From Eubacteriales bacterium (lineage in GTDB: Bacteria > Bacillota > Clostridia > Oscillospirales > Acutalibacteraceae), in contig JAUMXP010000021.1 of the NCBI GenBank assembly GCA_030529125.1, forward strand, positions 1 through 15,403: a stretch of DNA of 15,403 nt. The letters are read 5' to 3'. Position 1 is the stretch's first letter; each line of letters starts with the position of its first letter. Under the pieces are notes generated by a model that did no database searches, was not told where the DNA came from, and saw only the letters and a program-made list of their open reading frames with translations. The position numbers and the translations under genes were made by a program. Positions 1-6,487 of this stretch are shown here, in pieces.

Positions 1-1158
1 AGGTTTAACTACATAGTTGCCAAATCTGTTTTTGAGTATATCGAGAGTATTGTCGAGTTGTTCCTGACGCAAAATATCCTCTTCGTTTATGAAAAGAGAT
101 GTCTGGTGAGATGCGTTTTCAGGCACAAAGTCGCTGACACTAACACCCAGACTTCGTATACTTTTATCGAAAACATAGTTGTTGCTGAATAGCTCAAGAC
201 ACGCCTGCAGAACATCTTTGGTAAGGTTTGTTTTAGCGTCGAGCTTTTTCTGGCGGGTTATAGTGAACAAGTCAGTGTTTCGTATATGTATGCTGACGTT
301 TCCTGTGCGAAATCCCTGCTCGCGCATTCGCCTGCATACGCTGTCACACAACACCATAAAGATGATTTTAACATCTTCAAAATTTTCAAGATCGCGTATA
401 GCGGTGGTCGAGTTGCCGATGGATTTAACAGCATGGGATTCGTATGACTTCATAACAGGGGAGAAGTCAAGCCCGTTTGAGAAGCTGTGCAATATATCAG
501 CCCACTTGCCAAAGTTGTTCCTTAATAAATCAAGCGGAAATTGAGCCAGATCCCCGATTGTGTAAATCCCGAGCTTGTGCAGTTTTCTTTCTGTAGCGTT
601 GCCGACATACAGCAAATCACTTGCTTTTAATTTCCACACAAGCTCTTTGTAGTTTTCTTTTGTTATAACAGTCACAGCGTCAGGTTTCTTGTAGTCGCTA
701 CCAAGCTTTGCGAAAATTTTGTTGAAGCTGACACCGATGCTGACTGTGATTCCAAGTTCGTTTTTTATCCTGTTTCTTATTTCTTCGGCAATATCTTTGC
801 CATTGCCGTATATAAGTGCGCTTCCCGTAACATCAAGCCAAGCTTCGTCAAGACCAAAAGGCTCTATGTTGTCGGTGTAGTCGCTGTATATCTCTCTGCA
901 CAGCCTAGAAAACCTGATATATCGGTCGTAGTGAGCTTCTGCGGTGACAAGCTCAGGGCATTTCTGCTGTGCCTGCCATATAGGTTCACCGGTTTTTACG
1001 TTGAATTTTTTAGCGATTTCGTTTTTAGCTAGTATAATGCCGTGTCGTTTGTCTTTGTCACCACACACAGCTACAGGCTTATCGCGAAGCTGTGGGTTGT
1101 ACAGGCATTCCACGCTTGCAAAAAATCCGTTACAATCGCTGTGTAATATAGTTCTCAT
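1..1158 (-). CDS. dinB: Y-family DNA polymerase IV-like (DinB/ImpB family), C-terminus cut by window edge
   Basis: Error-prone translesion DNA polymerase that extends primers past damaged template bases. I translated 386 residues from the ATG at 1158; the frame stays open to position 1, so the last few residues lie outside the window. Seen: N-terminal ILHSDCNGFFASVE (about 4-17) with metal ligand D8 and aromatic steric-gate position F13; palm motif GLDEAWLDVT (102-111) with catalytic D104 and E105; SIGVSFNKIFAKLGSDYKKP (140-159); a helix-hairpin-helix stretch near 182-205; and a little-finger region (about 245-345). QTSLF at 352-356 fits a beta-clamp binding motif. The C-N-G-F-F version of the first motif resembles clostridial DinB paralogues rather than E. 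coli Pol IV. The Shine-Dalgarno is weak (GATGGG, 6 nt upstream). A strong promoter carrying a LexA box precedes the gene, implying SOS induction. Family assignment is firm; the exact subclade is inferred. Confidence 0.95.
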   Translation of the reverse strand, partial: MRTILHSDCNGFFASVECLYNPQLRDKPVAVCGDKDKRHGIILAKNEIAKKFNVKTGEPIWQAQQKCPELVTAEAHYDRYIRFSRLCREIYSDYTDNIEPFGLDEAWLDVTGSALIYGNGKDIAEEIRNRIKNELGITVSIGVSFNKIFAKLGSDYKKPDAVTVITKENYKELVWKLKASDLLYVGNATERKLHKLGIYTIGDLAQFPLDLLRNNFGKWADILHSFSNGLDFSPVMKSYESHAVKSIGNSTTAIRDLENFEDVKIIFMVLCDSVCRRMREQGFRTGNVSIHIRNTDLFTITRQKKLDAKTNLTKDVLQACLELFSNNYVFDKSIRSLGVSVSDFVPENASHQTSLFINEEDILRQEQLDNTLDILKNRFGNYVVKP

Positions 1159-1198
1159 ATCGTACCCATCTGCCTACATCAGTAATTTAACTACCTAT

Positions 1199-1227
1199 AT
1201 TATAGAACAAACGTTCGAGAAAGTCAA
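1199..1227 (-). promoter_or_regulatory. sigma-A-type promoter of the dinB-like polymerase
   Basis: On the minus strand TTGACT (1227-1222), a 17-bp spacer and a perfect TATAAT (1204-1199) form a near-consensus vegetative promoter. The predicted transcript would start near 1192, giving a leader of about 34 nt before the ATG at 1158. It sits only 3 bp beyond the upstream terminator of the phosphoglucomutase gene, so the polymerase gene is its own transcription unit. Confidence 0.85.
1204..1217. promoter_or_regulatory. LexA (DinR) operator / SOS box
   Basis: The plus strand reads AGAACAAACGTTCG. This matches the Gram-positive LexA box CGAAC-N4-GTTCG at all fixed positions except the first base, and the inner four bases also agree with the RNRY preference described for Bacillus. 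It fills most of the spacer between the -35 and -10 hexamers of the polymerase promoter and touches the first base of the -10, so bound LexA would block RNA polymerase. The combination with a translesion polymerase makes SOS control very likely. Confidence 0.85.
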
Positions 1228-1230
1228 CAT

Positions 1231-1260
1231 AAAAATAGCGGACCAGAAGTTTGATCCGCT
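1231..1260 (-). terminator. rho-independent terminator after phosphoglucomutase
   Basis: Reading the minus strand, AGCGGATC (1260-1253) pairs with GGTCCGCT (1244-1237) as an 8-bp stem with one G-U pair and an 8-nt loop, followed by ATTTTT (1236-1231). It lies 17 bp beyond the phosphoglucomutase stop codon. Confidence 0.85.
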
Positions 1261-1277
1261 AAATCTGAGTTGTTAAA

Positions 1278-2993
1278 TTATGACAAAAATACCTTAGCGC
1301 TGTCAGCAAGCTTATCTGTGATAGCCTGTGCGTCAGTAGCGTCTTTACCTACAGCGGTGATGTACAGCTTGATTTTTGGCTCAGTACCTGATGGTCTGAT
1401 GATACAAGCGTGCTCACCTTCGAGTGAGTAGGAGAGAACGTTAGACTTTGGAAGGTCGATAACTTTTTCTTCGCCTGTGATAAGGTCGATTTCCTTGCTT
1501 TCTTTGTAGTCAGCGATTTTAACTACCTTGTATGAAGCAAACTCTTTTGGTGCGTTTTCTCGAAGAGCGTTCATGATGTCTGCCATTTTCTGCATACCTG
1601 CAGCACCAGAGAAACCAAAGTTGAGAGTTGTGTTCTTGTAGTAGCCGTATTCTGCATACATCTCATCCATAACCATAGCGAGAGTTTTGCCCTGCTTTTT
1701 GTAGTAAGCAGCCATTTCGCAGATAAGCATAGAAGCAACAACTGCGTCTTTATCTCTTACGTAAGAGCCTGAGAGATAACCGTAGCTTTCTTCAAAGCCG
1801 AATACAAATCTTTCTTCTTCATTAACCTTTTCGAGATTTAAGATAACCTCGCCGATGTATTTGAAGCCTGTCAGCACGTCTTTGAGCTGAGCGTTGTACT
1901 TATTACAAATAGCGTTGATAAGCTTAGTAGTAACGATAGTCTTAACAATGATAGGGTCAACCGGAAGTGTGCCTGCTTCAGTGCGTGAGCGTAAAATAAA
2001 CTCAGTGAGCATAGCACCTGTTTCGTTACCTGTCAAAAGTCTGTAGCTGCCGTCATAATCCTTTACAGCGATGCCGACTCTGTCAGCGTCAGGGTCAGTA
2101 GCAAGCAGAAGGTCAGGCTGTTCCTTCTCACAAAGCTCAAGACCTAATTTGAGCGCTTCTTTCATTTCAGGGTTAGGGGAAGGGCAAGTAGTGAAGTTAC
2201 CGTCTGGTAATTCCTGTTCCTTAACGATAGAAACCTTTTCTACGCCAATATCAGCGAGCACCTTGCGAACTAATTTGTTACCTGTGCCGTTTAAAGGAGT
2301 GTAAACAACGCTTAAATCAGCATCTTTGCATACGTCTTTAGCAACCTGTCTTGATTTAACGTCATCAAGGTACTGCTCGTATACGCTGTTGTCAACATAT
2401 TCGATGATACCGCTGTTTAACGCTTCATCAAAATCAGCAAGCTTAACACCGTCAAACATATCGATGTTCTGGATAGCATCGTACACAGCGCCTGCGGCAA
2501 CATCAGTCATCTGACAGCCGTCTTCGCCATAAGCCTTGTAGCCGTTGTAAGCAGCAGGGTTGTGGCTTGCTGTAATCATAATACCAGCCTGACACTTGAA
2601 GTGTCTTACTAAGTAGCTAAGTACAGGAGTAGGCTGTAGCTCGCTTGTGATGTATACCTTGATACCGTTAGCAGCTAAAACTCTAGCAGCTTCAATCATG
2701 AATAAGTCAGCTTTGATTCTGCTGTCATGAGAGATAGCAACAGCTCCCTTGCCATATTTATTGAGTACATAGTCAGCAAGACCCTGAGTTGCCTGTCTGA
2801 CAACGTAGATGTTCATTCTGTTAGTACCGGCACCGATGATACCTCGAAGGCCAGCAGTACCGAATTCAAGTGTACGATAAAATCTTTCGTAGATTTCTTC
2901 GTCGTTGCCGTTGATAGTTTTAAGTTCAGCTGATAAATCCTTATCATCAACAGCCTTTTCACACCAAAGTTCATATAAGTTATTGTGACTCAT
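1278..2993 (-). CDS. pgcA: alpha-phosphoglucomutase / phosphohexomutase
   Basis: Cytoplasmic enzyme that interconverts glucose-1-phosphate and glucose-6-phosphate (and possibly related hexose phosphates), linking central carbon flow with nucleotide-sugar, glycogen and envelope synthesis. The 571-residue length fits the PgcA/Pgm2-type family. Seen: FGTAGLRG (44-51); the phosphoserine loop TASHNP with S143; the metal-binding loop DPDADRVG (D300, D302, D304); sugar-binding GFEESYGY (399-406); and the phosphate-binding C-terminal loop RPSGTEPK (533-540). All key residues are present. The ATG at 2993 is preceded by AGGTGG (3008-3003). The gene has its own candidate promoter and terminator, so it appears monocistronic. 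Family is certain; preference for glucose over mannose or other sugars cannot be read from sequence alone, so the symbol is by homology. Confidence 0.95.
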   Translation of the reverse strand: MSHNNLYELWCEKAVDDKDLSAELKTINGNDEEIYERFYRTLEFGTAGLRGIIGAGTNRMNIYVVRQATQGLADYVLNKYGKGAVAISHDSRIKADLFMIEAARVLAANGIKVYITSELQPTPVLSYLVRHFKCQAGIMITASHNPAAYNGYKAYGEDGCQMTDVAAGAVYDAIQNIDMFDGVKLADFDEALNSGIIEYVDNSVYEQYLDDVKSRQVAKDVCKDADLSVVYTPLNGTGNKLVRKVLADIGVEKVSIVKEQELPDGNFTTCPSPNPEMKEALKLGLELCEKEQPDLLLATDPDADRVGIAVKDYDGSYRLLTGNETGAMLTEFILRSRTEAGTLPVDPIIVKTIVTTKLINAICNKYNAQLKDVLTGFKYIGEVILNLEKVNEEERFVFGFEESYGYLSGSYVRDKDAVVASMLICEMAAYYKKQGKTLAMVMDEMYAEYGYYKNTTLNFGFSGAAGMQKMADIMNALRENAPKEFASYKVVKIADYKESKEIDLITGEEKVIDLPKSNVLSYSLEGEHACIIRPSGTEPKIKLYITAVGKDATDAQAITDKLADSAKVFLS

Positions 2994-3047
2994 AATAATT
3001 TCCCACCTATAAAATAATACATAATATAATAAGAAAATAATAGAATT

Positions 3048-3076
3048 AATATATCATAAAAAATGGACCTAATCAA
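3048..3076 (-). promoter_or_regulatory. candidate promoter of phosphoglucomutase
   Basis: On the minus strand TTGATT (3076-3071), a 17-bp spacer and TATATT (3053-3048) make a plausible sigma-A promoter, with a leader of roughly 48 nt before the ATG at 2993. The -35 lies inside the left arm of the 11-bp inverted repeat in this gap. Confidence 0.55.
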
Positions 3077-3144
3077 CATTACAATTAATATTTATGAATA
3101 TAGCATAATTTACGGCATAAAAAACATAACAAAAATGTTGATTA
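3070..3144. repeat. 11-bp perfect inverted repeat in the divergent intergenic region
   Basis: TAATCAACATT (3070-3080) is the exact reverse complement of AATGTTGATTA (3134-3144). The arms are separated by 53 bp and their centres are 64 bp apart, about six helical turns. Read outward, each arm carries a TTGATT that could serve as -35 for the gene on that side. This could be a shared regulator site or simply two similar -35 regions. Apart from this repeat and the two candidate promoters, the 2994-3194 gap shows nothing else recognisable and is very AT-rich. Confidence 0.6.
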
Positions 3145-3167
3145 TGTGAAATGTAGTAATATATGAA
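3138..3167 (+). promoter_or_regulatory. candidate promoter of the unknown membrane-anchored protein
   Basis: TTGATT (3138-3143), an 18-bp spacer and TATGAA (3162-3167) give a weak sigma-A-like promoter whose transcript would begin about 20 nt before the gene. The -10 is a poor match, so the exact position is uncertain. The -35 overlaps the right arm of the inverted repeat. Confidence 0.35.
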
Positions 3168-3180
3168 TTGTTCATTTATA

Positions 3181-3187
3181 AGGAGGT
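3181..3187 (+). promoter_or_regulatory. strong ribosome binding site deciding the start at 3195
   Basis: AGGAGGT is a full match to the anti-Shine-Dalgarno and lies 7 nt before the ATG at 3195. It rules out the upstream in-frame ATG at 3168, whose reading would run through the site itself. Confidence 0.9.
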
Positions 3188-3194
3188 AATTATA

Positions 3195-4046
3195 ATGGAA
3201 TATAAAGAAGAGTATGCACAGGTTAATCAGAATACAGAAACCGATGCAGAATACACACCACAGTTTGATGGTTTAGTTGACGAGGCTCCTGCTTATGAGA
3301 GCCCGGTTGTTGTTGCACAACCAGCTAAGAAGAAAAAGTTTCCTATCTACATTCCTATCATCATTGCTGCTGTTTTAGTTGTACTTTCAGTTGCTGCATT
3401 CTTTGTTATCAAGATGTTTGTACCAACACTCGAGGGTACATGGAAGTTAACAAACGAAGAGGGCTACGAGTTCTACTATACACTCGAATATGATGGTGAC
3501 GATGGCAAATGTGATATGAGCCTCGGTACTGTTCATTTCCCTGGTACATTCACAACAAGCGAAAGCGAAGATGGCACACAGTCACTCAACTTAGATATCG
3601 CTGCTGGTTTTGTTTATGGTGATTATACATACGAGTTTATCGGCAACCCTATGTCTGATGACTACGCTCTCAAGTTAACTGATGCAAGCGGAACAGAGAC
3701 TACACTCACAAGTGCTGAAACACCGCAAGACAGCGACTATGTAATGCCAGATGAAAACTTTGTACCTGACGAAAAGCTCACAGGTGAGTGGGAGTATTAT
3801 TACCCAGAGTACGGTATGTCAATCAAGCTCTACTTAAACGAAGATGGTACAATGATCTATGACCAGTTCGGTATGCAGGAGCTCCACTGTGTTTATAATG
3901 TAAACGAAGACACAATCAACATTTCATTCTTTGAAACAGAGCTTATCGCACAGGAAGAAGGCTATTATTTCGATAATGATCAGCTGATCTTCTTAGGTCT
4001 TAACTGGACACGTGTTGATCCGGACGCTACAACTGACGAAGGCTGA
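3195..4046 (+). CDS. hypothetical membrane-anchored protein with two beta-rich extracellular modules
   Basis: Function not recognised. The 283-residue protein has an acidic, low-complexity N-terminus (1-43), a basic KKKK patch (45-48), one strong transmembrane helix (about 50-73), and an acidic C-terminal part that should face outside by the positive-inside rule. That part appears to hold two similar modules. One begins LEGTWKL (79-85) and the other LTGEWEYY (195-202). Each continues with alternating strand-like segments and Gly/Asp turns, reminiscent of lipocalin-like small-domain proteins in Clostridia; this resemblance is a guess. There is no lipobox, sortase signal or catalytic motif. A perfect Shine-Dalgarno suggests strong translation. 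It is divergent from phosphoglucomutase and converges on the dockerin-like gene, with which it shares a terminator, so it is likely transcribed alone. Confidence 0.85.
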   Translation: MEYKEEYAQVNQNTETDAEYTPQFDGLVDEAPAYESPVVVAQPAKKKKFPIYIPIIIAAVLVVLSVAAFFVIKMFVPTLEGTWKLTNEEGYEFYYTLEYDGDDGKCDMSLGTVHFPGTFTTSESEDGTQSLNLDIAAGFVYGDYTYEFIGNPMSDDYALKLTDASGTETTLTSAETPQDSDYVMPDENFVPDEKLTGEWEYYYPEYGMSIKLYLNEDGTMIYDQFGMQELHCVYNVNEDTINISFFETELIAQEEGYYFDNDQLIFLGLNWTRVDPDATTDEG

Positions 4047-4052
4047 TAAATA

Positions 4053-4084
4053 AAACAAAGCAGGGTTTAAACCCTGCTTTGTTT
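4053..4084. terminator. bidirectional terminator, 32-bp perfect palindrome
   Basis: AAACAAAGCAGGGTTT (4053-4068) is followed immediately by its exact reverse complement (4069-4084). The GC-rich core CAGGG/CCCTG is flanked by AAAG/CTTT arms that give a U-rich tail in either direction. It lies between two convergent genes, so it should terminate both, and its last two bases are part of the stop codon of the minus-strand gene. Confidence 0.9.
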
Positions 4085-5465
4085 ATTGCTCTATTAATCG
4101 TAATAGTAAAATAATGTCACAAATATTTATATTCTCGTTTGTATCGATGTCGCATGCGTTTAAGAACACACTATCAAGTGGAGCGTTACCCAGAATATGC
4201 TTGAACATAATTGACTTATCTCTGCTGTTAATGTTTCCTTCGCCTGTGATGTCACCCTTGATAGTAAGCGTGAATTTATATGTCGTTTTATCGCTAACGA
4301 ACGTAGCGGTTGTACCTGTTCCTATAGCACCGCTTGTAAGCTGTGTGTCTTTGTTATATTTATAAAGCTTAACATCAAATCCACTACAGCTTAGGTTCTT
4401 TTTGAACTGAGCTACAGTTGTCGCAGGTTTAATATCAGCTATGATTGAGTTTTCAAAATCAATCGTATATTTATTACTGCTGATAGCGTTTGTTGTTGCA
4501 GTATTATTCAGATTATTATTCTGTTGAGGAATATTAATTAACTCTGAAAAGTTAATATCCATAACAAAGGGCGTAGCGCCCAAATAAGTGAGAACAAATA
4601 TCTTATCACCTAGTGAGAATAGCTGACTGATATTACTGTCAAACTTCAGTTGCTTTTCAAGCTTTTTAGTCGTGATGTTTAACGCGTAAACTGTGTCATA
4701 GCAGAATGTGATAGCATAGTTGTTACAAATTCCGCCTGACAGCTCAGTGAAATCGCTATTATAGCTTGCTATCTTGTCGATTTGTGATGAGTTGATTTTG
4801 TAGAAACCACCGTATTTATCAACAAAGATATTATCATCGATAAAGCGTATATGCGGTAGAGAGTAATCAGTGCTAATTACAGAAATTTGGTTGTTACTGA
4901 TAGTGTAAACATATTTGTAGCTGGTAGCATAAACAACTCCGTCATAGTTAAGAGAGAGCGATGTTATCTGTGAGTTCGTATCATATGTATTAACAAGCTT
5001 ACCTCTTGTAGAATATTGCTTTATCTTACCATTTCTGAGTGGTACATACACATAGCTATTGTCATACAAAATGAAGTCATCCATAGCGTTTGGATCATAA
5101 ACAATGTTAAACGACTCAAATATGTCAAACTCAATGTGATACAAGAAGATTTCTTTCTGCATTGAGCTGTCTTTGTTGCAAACCATCACAAGTGTGTCAT
5201 CGCATAAACTGAATGCGTCAACTGTGTTATCAAGAGTGAGAGAAATATTGTAGCTCTGCGGAAAAATCGCATCTATATATACAGTTTTATCGTTAGTTCC
5301 TACTAAATAAACCTGATCTTTATTTTTACATAACTTAACATTATCGCAAGTAGAATAAGTGCTGTATTTATAAGAAATGTATCCGCTTGCAGGTACTAAA
5401 GACAGTGTCACTGATGTGATAACCACAAGTAGGATACACATGATTTTTATATACAATTTTGTCAT
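4083..5465 (-). CDS. secreted beta-propeller-like protein with C-terminal dockerin-like module
   Basis: Exact function unknown. The 460-residue protein starts with a hydrophobic signal peptide or anchor (about 5-28). Residues about 40-310 contain many short repeats of strand-turn-strand character, such as YVYVPLRNGKIKQYSTRGKLV and VVYATSYKYVYTI, which suggests a beta-propeller; no clean WD or PQQ signature is seen. An Asn-rich linker (314-327) leads to a module starting near 335 with KPATTVAQFKKNL and GTGTTATF, often seen just before dockerins. The C-terminus has two 12-residue EF-hand-type loops, DITGEGNINSRD (405-416) and DIDTNENINICD (439-450), each followed by a helix as in type I dockerins; the first departs from DxNxDG. 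A dockerin would tether the protein to a cohesin-bearing scaffold at the surface; no cohesin is encoded here. The ATG at 5465 has AGGGGG 5 nt upstream. Asn, Ile, Tyr and AT-ending codons are abundant. Confidence 0.85.
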   Translation of the reverse strand: MTKLYIKIMCILLVVITSVTLSLVPASGYISYKYSTYSTCDNVKLCKNKDQVYLVGTNDKTVYIDAIFPQSYNISLTLDNTVDAFSLCDDTLVMVCNKDSSMQKEIFLYHIEFDIFESFNIVYDPNAMDDFILYDNSYVYVPLRNGKIKQYSTRGKLVNTYDTNSQITSLSLNYDGVVYATSYKYVYTISNNQISVISTDYSLPHIRFIDDNIFVDKYGGFYKINSSQIDKIASYNSDFTELSGGICNNYAITFCYDTVYALNITTKKLEKQLKFDSNISQLFSLGDKIFVLTYLGATPFVMDINFSELINIPQQNNNLNNTATTNAISSNKYTIDFENSIIADIKPATTVAQFKKNLSCSGFDVKLYKYNKDTQLTSGAIGTGTTATFVSDKTTYKFTLTIKGDITGEGNINSRDKSIMFKHILGNAPLDSVFLNACDIDTNENINICDIILLLRLIEQ

Positions 5466-5532
5466 ACCAACCCCCTTAGCAATATATACAGTACGCTATA
5501 TAGCTTGTCTTATATAGGGGACATATTGTCGC

Positions 5533-5564
5533 AAAAAATAACGCTACCCAAAAAGGATAGCGTT
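5533..5564 (-). terminator. rho-independent terminator after yebC
   Basis: On the minus strand AACGCTATCC (5564-5555) pairs with GGGTAGCGTT (5549-5540) in a 10-bp stem with one G-U pair and a TTTTT loop, followed by ATTTTTT (5539-5533). It begins 15 bp past the yebC stop codon and separates yebC from the downstream dockerin-like gene. Confidence 0.9.
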
Positions 5565-5579
5565 AAGCTTGTTTAATGA

Positions 5580-6320
5580 TTATTCCTGAGGCATTTCCCA
5601 GTTGTGCCATACGTTCTGGATATCATCGTTATCCTCGAACATATCGAGCATTTTCTGCATTTTTTCGCAGATAGCAGGATCATCAATAGCAGTGTATGTG
5701 TTAGGAACCTGCTCAACTTCAGCAGATGCAAACTCGTAGCCTTTAGCTGCAAGGTCATCTCTGATAGCGCCTAAATCTTCAGGCTCTGTGTAGATTGTGA
5801 AGATATCGTCATCAGCCTCAAAGTCAGCAGCGCCAGCCTCGAGTGAATCCTCCATAACTACGTCTTCGTCTTTATTTAACTCTTCGCGTTCAATGATGAG
5901 AACACCTTTTTTCTCGAACATAAAGCTAACGCAACCAGGTGTGCCCATATTTCCGCCGAATTTATCAAAGTAGTGTCTTACTTCGCCTGCAGTACGGTTT
6001 CTGTTATCAGTGAGAGCTTCTACGATAACAGCAACACCTGATGGGCCGTAGCCTTCGTATGTAACAGCTTCGTAGTTAGCACCGTCATTGCCTGCAGCTG
6101 CTTTCTTGATAATTCTGTCGATGTTTTCGTTTGGTACGTTTGCAGCCTTAGCTTTAGCGATACAATCCTTAAGCTTTGAGTTAACGTTAGGGTCAGCGCT
6201 ACCGCCATCACGGATAGCAACCATCAGCTCTCTGCCAATCTTTGTGAATACCTTAGCTCTTGCTGCGTCGTTCTTACCTTTTTTCTGTTTAATGGTACTC
6301 CATTTATTATGTCCTGACAT
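5580..6320 (-). CDS. yebC: YebC/PmpR family protein (TACO1-like)
   Basis: Conserved cytoplasmic protein of about 240 residues, here 246. Seen: the family-defining N-terminus MSGHNKWSTIKQKKG, then the KNDAARAKVFTKIGREL helix region, then NVPNENIDRIIKKAAG-like and YEGYGPSGVAVIVEALTDNR stretches (about 73-115), and an acidic C-terminal half. The family was long annotated as a transcriptional regulator; more recent work on YebC and mitochondrial TACO1 supports a role in translation, particularly at proline-rich stretches. Which role applies here cannot be decided from sequence. I chose the ATG at 6320 because AAAAGGG lies 9 nt upstream; an in-frame ATG three codons earlier (6329) would directly abut that site. 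It has its own promoter and terminator and is divergent from the yicC operon. Confidence 0.95.
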   Translation of the reverse strand: MSGHNKWSTIKQKKGKNDAARAKVFTKIGRELMVAIRDGGSADPNVNSKLKDCIAKAKAANVPNENIDRIIKKAAAGNDGANYEAVTYEGYGPSGVAVIVEALTDNRNRTAGEVRHYFDKFGGNMGTPGCVSFMFEKKGVLIIEREELNKDEDVVMEDSLEAGAADFEADDDIFTIYTEPEDLGAIRDDLAAKGYEFASAEVEQVPNTYTAIDDPAICEKMQKMLDMFEDNDDIQNVWHNWEMPQE

Positions 6321-6352
6321 TAAAATCATCCCTTTTACAATTAATCACATGG

Positions 6353-6381
6353 ATTATATCACATACTAATAATTAATGCAA
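6353..6381 (-). promoter_or_regulatory. promoter of yebC (extended -10)
   Basis: On the minus strand TTGCAT (6381-6376), a 17-bp spacer and TATAAT (6358-6353) preceded by TGA, giving an extended -10 TGnTATAAT. The predicted leader is about 25-30 nt to the ATG at 6320. Confidence 0.75.
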
Positions 6382-6410
6382 ATAATTATTACAGTTTTGT
6401 CACCTAACTA

Positions 6411-6439
6411 TTGTTTAGAGCAGTGTGAAATGGTATAAT
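6411..6439 (+). promoter_or_regulatory. promoter of the yicC-rlmN operon (extended -10)
   Basis: TTGTTT (6411-6416), a 17-bp spacer and TATAAT (6434-6439) preceded by TGG, an extended -10. Transcription would start near 6446, about 42 nt before the yicC ATG. No other clear promoter or terminator was noticed in the downstream genes, so this probably drives the whole cluster. Confidence 0.8.
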
Positions 6440-6487
6440 CAATAGTTAGAAAATATTGAATTTTTATATATAGAAAGGGTTGATATT

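Noticed and set aside
1155..1169. Tiny minus-strand upstream ORF (ATG at 1169, four codons and a stop) whose TGA overlaps the polymerase ATG.
   Set aside because: No convincing ribosome binding site, and such short frames are common by chance; not strong enough to propose translational control.
179..1276. Plus-strand open frames opposite the polymerase gene (179-544 and 944-1276).
   Set aside because: No Shine-Dalgarno and no recognisable protein features; the opposite strand has a complete, motif-rich coding frame.
2071..2933. Plus-strand open frames opposite phosphoglucomutase.
   Set aside because: Low-complexity Ser-rich translations typical of antisense shadows of a real gene.
3168..3194. 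Upstream ATG at 3168 as start of the unknown membrane protein.
   Set aside because: It would place the perfect AGGAGGT inside the coding sequence; the ATG at 3195 is correctly spaced from it.
6020..6369. Open frames overlapping yebC on both strands (6020-6220 minus, 6088-6369 plus).
   Set aside because: yebC is a highly conserved full-length frame; the overlapping frames show no family features and no ribosome binding sites.
6440..6487. Riboswitch or T-box leader ahead of yicC.
   Set aside because: The leader is only about 40 nt and AT-rich, too short for any such structure.
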